DNA of 64,000 bases from Neobacillus sp. YX16 (GTDB lineage: Bacteria; Bacillota; Bacilli; Bacillales; Cytobacillaceae): the NCBI RefSeq assembly GCF_030123505.1, contig NZ_CP126115.1, positions 4,974,001-5,038,000 of the forward strand. Reading direction: 5' to 3'. The notes beneath the pieces are model-generated. The model was not told where the DNA came from, did no database searches, and worked only from the letters and a program-made list of their open reading frames with translations. Positions within the stretch are counted from its first letter, which is position 1, and each line of letters opens with the position of its first letter. Both the position numbers and the translations under genes were made by a program. This document shows, piece by piece, positions 8,816 to 18,202 of this stretch.

Positions 8816-9523
8816 CTAAGCAATCCCCAAGTACTTTCGTTTCATTTCCTCATCTTCTTTTAACTGTTTCATTGTTCCAGAGCTTACCGTTCTTCCATCA
8901 TCGATAATATAAAAGCAATCGCCGATGGTGCTTGCCATCATGAAATTTTGTTCCACTAAGACGATGGTGGTTTGATCCTTCATTTGCAGGATGGATTCCA
9001 TCACCTTCTCGACGACTATAGGGGCTAGACCTTTACTTGGCTCGTCAATTAATAACAGTTCGTTAACATTTACGTAGGCTCGGGCGATGGAGAGCATTTG
9101 TTTTTGACCGCCGCTTAATAACCCGCCGGGCTTTTTCCAGAACTTTTTTAAGTCAGGAAACAAATTTAAGATATAATCAAGACGCTTATTTGTTTCTTCA
9201 TTTTCTTTTTGAATGGCTACCTTCATATTCTCCTCGACTGTCAATCCAGCAAAGATACCTTGGTCTTCTGGAACATAGCCGATTCCCTTTTGGGCAATGG
9301 TATAGGTAGGCAAGGAATGTATCTCTTCTCCTTTATAGACAACACTGCCTTTTGAGGCTGGATTTAGTCCCATAATGGTCCGTAATGTAGTTGTTTTTCC
9401 GGCACCATTTCTTCCTAGCAGTACCGTAACCTCGCCCTTTTTTACCTCAAGTGAAACACCTTGTAAAATATGATACTGTCCAATAAACGTCTCGATATTA
9501 TTAAGCTTCAGCAGCTGTTTCAC
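8816..9523 (-). CDS. livF: ABC transporter ATP-binding protein (LivF family)
   Basis: A 235-aa ATPase. Walker A GRNGAGKTT near residue 37, ABC signature LSGGQKQM near 136, Walker B LLLIDEPSKGLAP near 155, and the H-loop position occupied as VLVEQN, typical for LivF. The start is GTG with GGGAGGT upstream, overlapping the livG stop by 4 bp. Energises the LivHM pore as a heterodimer with LivG. Confidence 0.88.
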   Translation of the reverse strand: MKQLLKLNNIETFIGQYHILQGVSLEVKKGEVTVLLGRNGAGKTTTLRTIMGLNPASKGSVVYKGEEIHSLPTYTIAQKGIGYVPEDQGIFAGLTVEENMKVAIQKENEETNKRLDYILNLFPDLKKFWKKPGGLLSGGQKQMLSIARAYVNVNELLLIDEPSKGLAPIVVEKVMESILQMKDQTTIVLVEQNFMMASTIGDCFYIIDDGRTVSSGTMKQLKEDEEMKRKYLGIA

Positions 9524-10275
9524 AAGCTGATACCTCCCAAATAGGCAGACTGGACCGTTTCATTTTTCATTATTTCCTCAGGTGTTCCGTCCGCCAGCAG
9601 CCTGCCATTAAATAGCACCATTACAGAATCGGATAAATCGAGTATCATATCCATTTTGTGCTCAATTAAAATAATCGTCCGATTCCCTTGTTCTTTAATT
9701 CTTTTAATCACTTCTAATATGGCAGGAACATCTTCTAAAGACATACCTGCAGTTGGTTCATCTAATAATAGAACCTCTGTTTCAAGAGCTAGGAGCATAG
9801 CCATTTCTAACTTTCGTTTTTCCCCATGTGCCAAATTGCTGGCCAATGAGTCCACTTTATCGTCTAACAGCACCAAACGTAACCATTCTAGAGCCTTTAT
9901 TTCAAAATCTCGATATTTCTTATAATGAAATAACATCTGGTAGCGAACTCCGGCTTTTGATTGAACTGCCAGCCTTACATTTTCAAGGACGGTTAAATTA
10001 GGAAAGACGTTGGTAATTTGAAAAGAACGTCCTATTCCTTCTCTTGTTCGCTTCGTCGAAGAAAGTTTGGTGATATCCTTTCCGCGAAAATAAATTTTTC
10101 CATTTGTAGGGTTTAATTGACCGCTTAAAAGATTAAAAAATGTTGTTTTTCCAGCACCATTTGGACCAATGATGGATTTAAAGTGTTTTTCTGGAACGGA
10201 AATGCTGACAGTATCAACTGCTGTATGGCCACCAAAGGTTATCGATAAATTTTCTGTTTCTATTAAGGTTTTCAC
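9520..10275 (-). CDS. livG: ABC transporter ATP-binding protein (LivG family)
   Basis: A 251-aa ATPase. Walker A GPNGAGKTTFF, signature LAHGEKRKLEM (a LivG-type variant of LSGGQ) and Walker B VLLLDEPTAGMS. I start at GTG 10275 (KTLIETENLSITFGG follows) with GGTGG upstream, because the 18 extra residues from 10329 are hydrophobic and unlike the family. The gene is separated from livJ by a MITE-like repeat. Confidence 0.85.
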   Translation of the reverse strand: MKTLIETENLSITFGGHTAVDTVSISVPEKHFKSIIGPNGAGKTTFFNLLSGQLNPTNGKIYFRGKDITKLSSTKRTREGIGRSFQITNVFPNLTVLENVRLAVQSKAGVRYQMLFHYKKYRDFEIKALEWLRLVLLDDKVDSLASNLAHGEKRKLEMAMLLALETEVLLLDEPTAGMSLEDVPAILEVIKRIKEQGNRTIILIEHKMDMILDLSDSVMVLFNGRLLADGTPEEIMKNETVQSAYLGGISL

Positions 10276-10352
10276 GCTTTCACCACCAATCAAGTAGATA
10301 GAAATAAGGAAGAGGGTGACCGTAAACAACAGGTCTAACCCTCATATTTTTT

Positions 10353-10630
10353 AGGCTGTGATTTGAACTGGTCTTTTGATTTTCGCTCCACAAAGGAAAG
10401 CTTCATTGAATACTCACCGCAGGGACAGGCGGTCTTTGCCTGTCAGGAGGCGCGCTTCGCTTTCCGCGGGCGGTCCGGGGAGCCTCCTCGTCGCTTAAGC
10501 GACTGCGGGGTCTCCCCTGCCCCGTCCTCCCGCAGGACATTGAATTTTACATCCACGAATCCGCCCACGCACGAAGAAAATGCGATAGCATTTTCGAGGA
10601 GTCTCGCGCCTTCCTCTCCAATCAACAGAG
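10353..10630. repeat. MITE-like repeat, copy 1, between livJ and livG
   Basis: About 260-280 bp, matching the copies near 57.2 and 61.2 kb. Shared blocks include ACCGCAGGGACAGGCGGTC, CGCTTCGCTTTCCGC, GGGGTCTCCCCTG, CGCACGAAGAAAATGCGATA and CGAGGAGTCTCGCGCCTTCC. The ends retain a worn terminal inverted repeat (TTTTGATTTTCGCTCC / CTCTCCAATCAACAGAG). More GC-rich than its surroundings. Non-coding: ORFs across it are repeat artefacts. It fills most of the 404-bp livJ-livG gap. Confidence 0.85.
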
Positions 10631-10679
10631 TGGTAAAATCAATTATCAGCTTTACATATGCATTGGCTAAATGGACACC

Positions 10680-11915
10680 TTATTTATTACGTACTGGAGG
10701 GGCTGTTTCTTCTGGTGTTAATTCTCTTATTAGCACTGGAACTGGATATGGTACCCCATCTTTCTTTTCGAGTTTAATGGCATATAGTGCTTGAAGGGCC
10801 TGGTGATCTTCAGGGCGATAGGTCATCTTTCCTTTTGGTGTCTCAAAGCTCATGCCTTCCATTGTTTCGATTAGTTTATCAGCATCAGCGTCACCTTCGG
10901 TTTTCTTTAATGCTTCTACAATTGAAATAGCTGCACTCATACCGCCTGGAGTGAATAAATCAGGAACTTCCCCGTTAAATCTCTTCTTATGTTCAGATAC
11001 GAGCCAATCATTAATTTCATTTTTTGGTAGATCATGATAATAAACGGTAAAACCTTCCATGCCAACAAGTGGCTCCATTGTAGCCAAAGCCGCGATATCC
11101 GGTGCCCCTGTTGAAATTTTGATTCCCTTGTCTTGTACCTTCATATCTGAAATCTGCTTCCAAGGTGAGTTTGCACCCGCCCAAACCACAAATAAATAAT
11201 CAGGTTTTGCATCGATAATCTTTTGAATGTTCGAAGTAAAGTCAGTTGCTGCTGGGTCTGCATATTCTTCTAATACAATATCTGCACCAAGTTTTTCAGC
11301 TGCTTCTTTAAAGGCAGCTACCCCGTCACGTCCGAAGGAATAATCCGGTGCAAGTGTTGCTATTTTCACATCCTTACCAGCGATAGCTGCTGCACCCGCA
11401 ACGGCATCCTGTGAAGAATTTCGCGCCGAACGGAAGATATATTTATTAAACTCAGAGCCTGTAATACTATCAGCGGCTGCTGGTTCAACAATCATGATTT
11501 TCTGATATTCTTCTGCAAGCGGAAGTACGGCTAGCGTATCGGCAGAACTTGACGATCCGACTAAAAAGTCTACTTTATCTTCTTCTAATAGTTTTGTTGC
11601 TTTTTGGACGGCAACTTCCGGCTTTGTTTCTGTATCTTCAACCACAAACTCAATTTTTCTGCCTGCAACCTCCATACTTCCTTCGGTTGCATATTCAAGA
11701 CCTAGTTCAAATCCTCTTAATGTTTGTTTACCATATGATTCCAAAGCACCGGTTGTTGAGGCAAGAACACCAATTTTAATTGGCTCCTTCGTCTCAGCCT
11801 TTTCACTGTTACCTTTTGTATCCCCCTCTGTCTTGTCCGAGCTGCATGCTGTAGCAAAAATCATCATGAAAATTAGAAATCCTACTAAAATCCCTTTTCT
11901 ACGAAATGCCTTCAC
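10680..11915 (-). CDS. livJ: ABC transporter substrate-binding lipoprotein (LivJ-type, type I fold)
   Basis: A 411-aa lipoprotein. The N-terminus has a lipobox FATAC (Cys about residue 24) after a positively charged, hydrophobic signal. The mature part begins with an acidic linker, then IKIGVLASTTGALESYGKQT, the normal start of the Peripla_BP_6 fold. The start is GTG after AAGGGGGA. First gene of the transporter operon. It captures the ligand outside the membrane for LivHMGF; ligand not deducible. Confidence 0.87.
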   Translation of the reverse strand: MKAFRRKGILVGFLIFMMIFATACSSDKTEGDTKGNSEKAETKEPIKIGVLASTTGALESYGKQTLRGFELGLEYATEGSMEVAGRKIEFVVEDTETKPEVAVQKATKLLEEDKVDFLVGSSSSADTLAVLPLAEEYQKIMIVEPAAADSITGSEFNKYIFRSARNSSQDAVAGAAAIAGKDVKIATLAPDYSFGRDGVAAFKEAAEKLGADIVLEEYADPAATDFTSNIQKIIDAKPDYLFVVWAGANSPWKQISDMKVQDKGIKISTGAPDIAALATMEPLVGMEGFTVYYHDLPKNEINDWLVSEHKKRFNGEVPDLFTPGGMSAAISIVEALKKTEGDADADKLIETMEGMSFETPKGKMTYRPEDHQALQALYAIKLEKKDGVPYPVPVLIRELTPEETAPPVRNK

Positions 11916-12044
11916 TTCTTTTCCCCCTTATTATCTAAAATAAAAACATGCAAAGCTTTGAGTTAATCATAGGAGGAGTGAGTTACATAGCAGTTACAAG
12001 GTAAAACGGAAGTGACCTTGATTGGCTATGAAGGATCCGGACAC

Positions 12045-12079
12045 AAATCAAACAGCCTCAAATTAAGGCTGTTTGATTT
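12045..12079. terminator. Terminator overlapping the 3' end of the SARP/STAND regulator gene
   Basis: A perfect 14-bp stem AAATCAAACAGCCT / AGGCTGTTTGATTT brackets the stop codon. It can act on minus-strand transcripts before livJ. Confidence 0.7.
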
Positions 12080-15000
12080 GATTCATATATTTTTCTGATT
12101 CGATAATCATGTCGTACATTTGCTTTGTGGGCTCCAGTGGAGATACTCCTAACTCTTCTTCTAAAACCAACTTGCATTTTCGATACCATTTCATTGCCTG
12201 TGGGCGATTGTTTTTTCGATAATAGCAATACATTAACAATCGATAGGCCTCTTCCCAAGTCCGGTCGCGCTTTAATATTTTTTCACACCAATAAATAGCT
12301 TTATCATACTCTTCTTTACGGACCATAAACTGGGCCATTTTTTCAGCGCCCCGTAAAAAGTAAACTAGCATACTCTCCCTTTTGTTTATACACCAATCAT
12401 CATATCGCCGTTCAGGCAAGTATTCTCCTAGATAAAGCCTTAATCCCTTTTCTAAAAGGGGTATTACTTTTTCCTGGGATGTTTCACTTAAACCATTTTG
12501 AATCAATGTTTGAAAATGAGTTGTATCTAATTCAATTTTGGCGTGAGGATTTATTCCATAAAACATCCCTTCTCTTATAATAAAAAAAGGTGCTGCCCTT
12601 GCCTTACGAGTTGGTTCAAGTACATGCTGGAGACTATTTAATGCAACTTTAAAGTCACGGTCGGCATGTTTTATATCCTGATTAGGCCAAAGAATCTGGA
12701 GTATCTCCTCTTTGGAAATTGGTTCGTTTACTGTAAGAAAGAGCTGAAATAATTCCTTGCCTTTTTCGCGCTGCCAATCTTTTTCCCCAACTTCCTTTTC
12801 CCCAAGCCAAATTTTAAATTGTCCAAGTGTTTGAACTCTTATCGAATATCCAGGATGTGCATCCAATGCCGTGATTCCCATATCCTGAAGAATTTTTAGT
12901 GCTAATGACTTTTGAATATCTCCTTTTGTACACTGTATTAATAGTGGAACAAACATTTGTAAATCCCTTGGACTGAAAACTGACACCTTATGAAAAAAGA
13001 ACTCAAAATCATTTTTTTGGACTAGATATAAGAACTTATCCATCGTTTCTCTAAACATGTCTTGTTCCTTTTCTAAATAGTAAATATATGCCAGCCAGAA
13101 ACTACATAACGTTTGTCCAAAGGAATCCTCGCACTGGATAAATAACGCTCTCGTTTTTTCTAAGTAGGCTAGACCATTATTAAGCCTTTCATTATAAATG
13201 CAGGTGATACCCATACAGAGACTAATAAGTGCGGAAAGCCAGATATCTTGAACTTTTTCAGTCTCCTGTAAGGCTCTTTTCCCTGCCTCCAATGCCCTCT
13301 CATATTCTCCCCTTGTTCCATAAAGGATACAAAGTCCCATTAACGGTTCGGCTTTTCCTCTTTCTACATTGAGCCTGCTCATAATATCTAATGCAGTATT
13401 GTAGCACTGTTCCGCTAAATCTGAATCATATTTATTGAGAATTTGCACGGCATGTCCCATTCGAATCCAGCCGCACGCTTCTACAAAAGGTGCTTTTAAA
13501 CTAATACCTTGTTGTATGCCTGCTTGAGCTAATTCTTTGGCTTTCAATCCTTCCCCTGTAAAGGATTCTATTAATGATAATAATAAATCTGTTTCTCTAT
13601 GGGATTTGGGAAGTTCTGTCCCATTTTTACTTGATAATTCTTCTTTTTGGTGGAGAAGGAATCTTTTGGCTTCTTCAAAACGACCTGTTCTTAAATACAG
13701 CCTTGCTTCAATATTTCCATCCAATATTGATGGGCTGTACGTTTTTGCCTTTTGCAGCCATTTTTCAGCATTTGTTGATTTTCCAGAGTTTAATAGATTT
13801 TCAGAGAGCAAGTAATATAGCTTTGCCTTTTCCGCTTCTGAGCTTATACTTTTCTCTCTAGCCTCAATAGCTTCATATAATAACTTCTCAGCTTGATGAG
13901 GCTGGATGGTGTCTAAATAAATCTTCGCTTTTCCTTCTAACGCCTTGCTCATTCCGAGAAAATCGTGTCTCTTCTCAGCCTCGATATAGGTTTTATCATA
14001 ACATTCCTCAGCCTCGTGATATTGGGAGCGATATCGATGGACTTCTGCTTTTAGGAACCAGAGAAGATAATAGTTTTCTAACTCAAGGACTGGAATCAAT
14101 GTCAATTGATCAGACAGGCTTTTCAGCATTCCGCCTTCAAGCATTTTAATCCCATTTTCTTGTAAGATAGATGCGATTGCTTTGTAATGACTTATTTTTT
14201 TATAGTGATAGAGTGCCTCTTCCCACATCAATCTTTTTTCATAGAACCGTGCACATTTTTCATGAAGTTTAGTGTAGGTAGTTGGGTTATTCTTTAAGAA
14301 GGCATTTTCTAAGAATTCTTTAAAAAGTGCATGGTAGCGATAATGCTTTAATCCAATCTTTTGAATGAATAAGTTTCTTTCTTTTAATTGCTCGAGCATG
14401 CTAGAAGCACCTTGAATTCCAATTATTTCATCACAAAGTTCTTCCTCAAGAATATCTAGGATTGATGTTTGTTCTAAAAATTGCTGAATCATTGGAGGCT
14501 GTTTCGAAAAGACTTCCATAACTAAGTAGTCAAATAGATCTTGGAGCGAAAAGGAGGAATGTTCTAAAAGGGTTGATATATCTCCAGTTAGCGGAATCTG
14601 CTGTGCGATCATACACAATGCAATAATCCAGCCTTCTGTTAACTGATAAATACTTTCTAAATGAGCAGGCTCTATTTCTAGACCGTAGAGATCGATTAAT
14701 AACAATTCCATTTCTTCAATGGTTAGCACTAAATCCTCCCGTGTAATTTCTAAAAGCTGCCCGTTCACTCTCATTTTCGTTAAATGCTTCCAGCCAGGAC
14801 GGCTGCGGCTTGAGATAACCATGTGTAAATTAGAAGGAATATGCTGGAGCAATTTTTCAATCCAGCTATTAATCGTATATGAATGCTCAATTTGATGGTA
14901 ATCATCCAAAATTAAGGTGATATCAGCATTAACGTCAAGAATTTCATTAATAAATAATGAACATAAATAACTTAAATCTTCTTCCCTTATGTAGCGGTCC

Positions 15001-15311
15001 ATTGTTTCAATATACTCCTCCATATCCTGCCCGAAGTCAGGAATAACTCCTCTTATTGAATGTATGATATAGGAAAGGAACGGAAGGATGTCGTCATCCA
15101 TGGATGAGATGGAGTACCAGCAGCCTGGGATATTTTCATCCCTCATAAATAAAGCAAGAGCCGTGCTTTTTCCAAAACCAGCCCCTGAATGAATAATGGT
15201 CAAAGGATATTCAGGAATTTTCTTTATTTTCCTCGTAAGCTTAGCTCTTCGAATAAATTCATCTTTAACAACCGGAATTCGCAGTTTTGTTTGAATGATT
15301 GGCAGCTTCAT
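12063..15311 (-). CDS. Large STAND/SARP-type transcriptional activator (MalT-like ATPase, TPR, OmpR-type wHTH, BTAD)
   Basis: A 1082-aa protein. Residues 1-330 form a MalT-like NTPase: Walker A GAGFGKST at 43-50, Walker B LILDDYH at 133-139, arginine-rich VISSRSRPGWKHL further on. About 330-790 is TPR-like helical repeats. Residues about 821-920 (IRVQTLGQFKIWLG...ILQILWP) form an OmpR/SARP winged helix and about 930-1075 a bacterial transcriptional activation domain. Such proteins are usually inducer- and ATP-switched activators. Start ATG after AAGGAGG. Placed between an SDR gene and livJ, it is the natural candidate regulator of the Liv/KAS III operon; that link is inferred. Confidence 0.82.
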   Translation of the reverse strand: MKLPIIQTKLRIPVVKDEFIRRAKLTRKIKKIPEYPLTIIHSGAGFGKSTALALFMRDENIPGCWYSISSMDDDILPFLSYIIHSIRGVIPDFGQDMEEYIETMDRYIREEDLSYLCSLFINEILDVNADITLILDDYHQIEHSYTINSWIEKLLQHIPSNLHMVISSRSRPGWKHLTKMRVNGQLLEITREDLVLTIEEMELLLIDLYGLEIEPAHLESIYQLTEGWIIALCMIAQQIPLTGDISTLLEHSSFSLQDLFDYLVMEVFSKQPPMIQQFLEQTSILDILEEELCDEIIGIQGASSMLEQLKERNLFIQKIGLKHYRYHALFKEFLENAFLKNNPTTYTKLHEKCARFYEKRLMWEEALYHYKKISHYKAIASILQENGIKMLEGGMLKSLSDQLTLIPVLELENYYLLWFLKAEVHRYRSQYHEAEECYDKTYIEAEKRHDFLGMSKALEGKAKIYLDTIQPHQAEKLLYEAIEAREKSISSEAEKAKLYYLLSENLLNSGKSTNAEKWLQKAKTYSPSILDGNIEARLYLRTGRFEEAKRFLLHQKEELSSKNGTELPKSHRETDLLLSLIESFTGEGLKAKELAQAGIQQGISLKAPFVEACGWIRMGHAVQILNKYDSDLAEQCYNTALDIMSRLNVERGKAEPLMGLCILYGTRGEYERALEAGKRALQETEKVQDIWLSALISLCMGITCIYNERLNNGLAYLEKTRALFIQCEDSFGQTLCSFWLAYIYYLEKEQDMFRETMDKFLYLVQKNDFEFFFHKVSVFSPRDLQMFVPLLIQCTKGDIQKSLALKILQDMGITALDAHPGYSIRVQTLGQFKIWLGEKEVGEKDWQREKGKELFQLFLTVNEPISKEEILQILWPNQDIKHADRDFKVALNSLQHVLEPTRKARAAPFFIIREGMFYGINPHAKIELDTTHFQTLIQNGLSETSQEKVIPLLEKGLRLYLGEYLPERRYDDWCINKRESMLVYFLRGAEKMAQFMVRKEEYDKAIYWCEKILKRDRTWEEAYRLLMYCYYRKNNRPQAMKWYRKCKLVLEEELGVSPLEPTKQMYDMIIESEKYMNQIKQP

Positions 15312-15366
15312 TTATTTATCCTCCTTTCCATTTATATTTTTTCAATTTTTACACTATTTTATCATA

Positions 15367-16116
15367 TTATTCTTCATAAATCATTTTTCTCGTCATGCCG
15401 CCGTCAACAACTAGATTTATCCCAGTAACAAAGTCATTTTCCTTTGCGGTTAAGTAAAGGCATGCTCTTGCGATATCTTCTGGTCTGCCAACTCGATTTG
15501 ATAAATGCTGCTCATGATCAAGGGTTGTTAATTGTGAATAGTCGCCAGTGTGAATCCAACCAGGTGAGATCGCATTAACAGTTATTCGTTCATTACTGAG
15601 AGAGGCGGCTAATGCATGAGTAATGGCGACAATCCCACCTTTCGTAGCTGCATAGCCCTCAGAATTAGGCTCGGACATCATGGCACGGGTCGAAGCTATA
15701 TTAACAATTGCCCCACCTTCTTTATTATCCCGCATATACTTTGCTGCCTCCCGAGAGCAGAGAAAGACACTTCTCAAATTGGTTTGAATGATATCATCCC
15801 ATTCGTCAACTGTTATTTCATACAGCGATTTAAACAAACCCTTTCCAGCATTATTAATTAACACATCAACCCGGCCAAAGGTGTTTTTGGCAGTTTTCAT
15901 TAAGTTACTAATATCACTAGGAATTCTTACATCAGTTTGAACAAAAAGTACATCGAATCCTTCTTGTTTTAGTTCAGATTCTGTCTCTTTGCCTGCATTC
16001 TCATCCACATCTGCAATCAACACCTGCGCACCCTTTTTTGCAAAGGCAGAAACAACACCGCGTCCGATTCCATTCGCTCCCCCGGTCACAACAACAACCT
16101 TGTTTGTAAATGACAT
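15367..16116 (-). CDS. SDR-family oxidoreductase
   Basis: A 249-aa classical short-chain dehydrogenase: TGGANGIG near residue 11, NNAG near residue 88, catalytic Ser/Tyr/Lys in NIASTRAMM...GYAATKGG, and the GxxV-type C-terminus NLVVDGGMTRKM. Start ATG after GGAGGGAAGG. It lies 55 bp upstream of the large regulator in the same direction and may share its transcript. Substrate unknown. Confidence 0.83.
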   Translation of the reverse strand: MSFTNKVVVVTGGANGIGRGVVSAFAKKGAQVLIADVDENAGKETESELKQEGFDVLFVQTDVRIPSDISNLMKTAKNTFGRVDVLINNAGKGLFKSLYEITVDEWDDIIQTNLRSVFLCSREAAKYMRDNKEGGAIVNIASTRAMMSEPNSEGYAATKGGIVAITHALAASLSNERITVNAISPGWIHTGDYSQLTTLDHEQHLSNRVGRPEDIARACLYLTAKENDFVTGINLVVDGGMTRKMIYEE

Positions 16117-16194
16117 TTAACCTTCCCTCCCTTATTTATCAATTCCCATTATAGTTTATCTCTAATTGTTCACCATCATCACTTGCCAATTAAT

Positions 16195-16219
16195 AAAAAA
16201 AAGGCCGAACTACTCGGCC
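16195..16219 (-). terminator. Terminator of the hom-thrC-thrB operon
   Basis: On the minus strand the stem GGCCGA / TCGGCC is followed by a run of eight T's. It begins immediately after the thrB stop. Confidence 0.85.
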
Positions 16220-16220
16220 C

Positions 16221-17144
16221 CTAATTCACAATGCAATTATTAAGTTGGGATACGTTACTTCCTGTAAAGTCAATGCTTAGCACTTTGGCTGTCATGTCAG
16301 GAAATGCCGTATTTAAAGATTGCTCAAGTAATTTACCCTTTCCCTCTTCACATAAACATAAAACTGTCGGGCCTGCTCCACTTAAGACCACACCGAATGC
16401 CCCTTCAGATTTTGCGAAAATAGCAACGTCATCATAAAATGGGATCAGCGGCTTCCGATAAGGCTGGTGAAAAATATCCTTTTCCATCATTTTTCCTGCT
16501 AATTCCCAATTCTGACTAAGCAGTGCAGCTACTAATACATTTGCGATTGAAGAAGCACGAATACTGCTTTGATAGGAAAATTCTATTGGCAAAACACCGC
16601 GAGAATCCTTCGTTAACAAACTTTCTTTCGGGATGACAGCAACCATTTCAAAAGAAATATCAGAAATAGAAACGACATCGACCTCTCCTGGTTGATAACT
16701 TCCGATAACAAGCCCTCCATATAAAGAGGCACCAACATTATCTGGATGGCCTTCAATTTCTGTTGCCAGTAATAGCTTTTCTTCTTTTGTCAGCCCTATT
16801 TCTCCAACGTAATCAGCAAGTTCTATTCCAGCAATAATCGCTGAAGCACTTGAACCAAGACCACGAGCCAATGGTATGTCACTCTCAACCTTGATTTTAC
16901 AAGGATGTAACTCCTTGCCAAATTTAGCTGCAGTTTGAATGGCAATTTGAGAGATAAAATGCTTTTCGTCTGTTGGGAAATCCTTTAATTCATCTGAAGT
17001 TGAATAACATTCCCACTTCTCATTTTTCTCCACTTCTAAGCGTAAATATAAATTAAGGGCAACTCCCATTGAATCAAATCCTGGTCCAAGGTTAGCGGAA
17101 CTTGCTGGTATTTTGATAACAAACTTTCCAGCATTCAGAGTCAT
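16221..17144 (-). CDS. thrB: Homoserine kinase
   Basis: A 307-aa GHMP kinase that phosphorylates L-homoserine. The ATP-binding motif [12 protein letters not shown] is near residues 87-98, the N-terminal [14 protein letters not shown] at 13-26, and the C-terminal SGAGPTVLC near 255. The start overlaps the thrC stop (ATGA). Last gene of hom-thrC-thrB; its product is the substrate of ThrC. Confidence 0.95.
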   Translation of the reverse strand: MTLNAGKFVIKIPASSANLGPGFDSMGVALNLYLRLEVEKNEKWECYSTSDELKDFPTDEKHFISQIAIQTAAKFGKELHPCKIKVESDIPLARGLGSSASAIIAGIELADYVGEIGLTKEEKLLLATEIEGHPDNVGASLYGGLVIGSYQPGEVDVVSISDISFEMVAVIPKESLLTKDSRGVLPIEFSYQSSIRASSIANVLVAALLSQNWELAGKMMEKDIFHQPYRKPLIPFYDDVAIFAKSEGAFGVVLSGAGPTVLCLCEEGKGKLLEQSLNTAFPDMTAKVLSIDFTGSNVSQLNNCIVN

Positions 17145-18202
17145 CGGTGGACAACTCCCCTAATGTGTTCTGTCACAGCTTTCTCATCATTTGGCAATTT
17201 CTTTACATCCACAAAGCTGCTTTGGATAGCTGTATCCGGATCTTTTAAACCATTTCCAGTAAGAACTGCGACGATTTTTGATCCTTTTTCGATTTTACCT
17301 TTTTGGAGGGACTTCATCACACCAGCGATTGACGCACATGAAGCTGGTTCAGCGAAGATGCCTTCACTAGCGGCAATTTTCTTATACGCTGCTACAATTT
17401 CATCATCGCTCACTTCATCAAATAGACCATTTGATTCTTCAACTGCGGCAACAGCTAAGTTCCAGCTTGCGGGATTTCCAATTCGAATCGCTGTTGCAAT
17501 CGTTTCTGGATTTTCAAATACACGATTATGGACAAGTGCCGCTGCCCCTTCTGCTTCAAAGCCATACATTCTTGGCAGCCCTGTTCCCTTATGATTCGCG
17601 TATTCTTTAAACCCTTTCCAATATGCACTAATATTACCCGCGTTTCCAACTGGTATCGCTAAAATGTCAGGTGCCGCCCCTAATTGATCACACACCTCAA
17701 AGGCTGCTGTTTTTTGTCCTTCTAAACGATAGGGATTAACCGAATTCACAAGTGCAATCGGTTCTTCTTCACTAATATTGCGGACCATTTGAAGTGCTTG
17801 GTCAAAATTTCCTTCAATAGAGATAATTTCTGCTCCGTACATCATTGCTTGAGCTAGCTTCCCTAAGGCAATTTTGCCTTCTGGTATTACAATAATACAT
17901 CGGATTCCAGCTCGGGCCGCATACGCTGCAGCTGCAGCAGAAGTATTTCCTGTTGAGGCACAGATAATCGTTTTGCTGCCGGATTCTATCGCTTTGGCAA
18001 CTGCCATTACCATCCCGCGATCTTTAAAAGAACCCGTCGGATTTGCGCCTTCAAGTTTAACGTAAAGCTCAACATCCAATTCCTTTGAAAGCCGTTCGAG
18101 CTTTACTAACGGGGTATTTCCTTCATTCAAGGTTAACATAGGTGTTTCATGATTTACTGGTAAAAATTCTTTATATGCTTCAATTAGTCCTGGCCATCTC
18201 AT
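17141..18202 (-). CDS. thrC: Threonine synthase
   Basis: A 353-aa PLP enzyme converting O-phosphohomoserine to threonine. The PLP lysine is K60 in [11 protein letters not shown]; the phosphate-binding GNAGN loop follows near residue 186. The length matches the short bacillar class. The start overlaps the hom stop by 4 bp. Cytoplasmic. Confidence 0.95.
   Translation of the reverse strand: MRWPGLIEAYKEFLPVNHETPMLTLNEGNTPLVKLERLSKELDVELYVKLEGANPTGSFKDRGMVMAVAKAIESGSKTIICASTGNTSAAAAAYAARAGIRCIIVIPEGKIALGKLAQAMMYGAEIISIEGNFDQALQMVRNISEEEPIALVNSVNPYRLEGQKTAAFEVCDQLGAAPDILAIPVGNAGNISAYWKGFKEYANHKGTGLPRMYGFEAEGAAALVHNRVFENPETIATAIRIGNPASWNLAVAAVEESNGLFDEVSDDEIVAAYKKIAASEGIFAEPASCASIAGVMKSLQKGKIEKGSKIVAVLTGNGLKDPDTAIQSSFVDVKKLPNDEKAVTEHIRGVVHR

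Noticed and set aside
10303..10352. Imperfect hairpin at the livG 5' side as a terminator
   Set aside because: The T tract lies on the plus strand, opposite to livJ-livG transcription, and the stem is bulged.
10363..10794. Plus-strand ORF of 143 aa over the livJ 3' end and repeat
   Set aside because: Mostly inside the MITE-like repeat and antisense to livJ; no ribosome binding site. Similar repeat-derived ORFs at 57416-57607 and 61123-61320 were rejected for the same reason.
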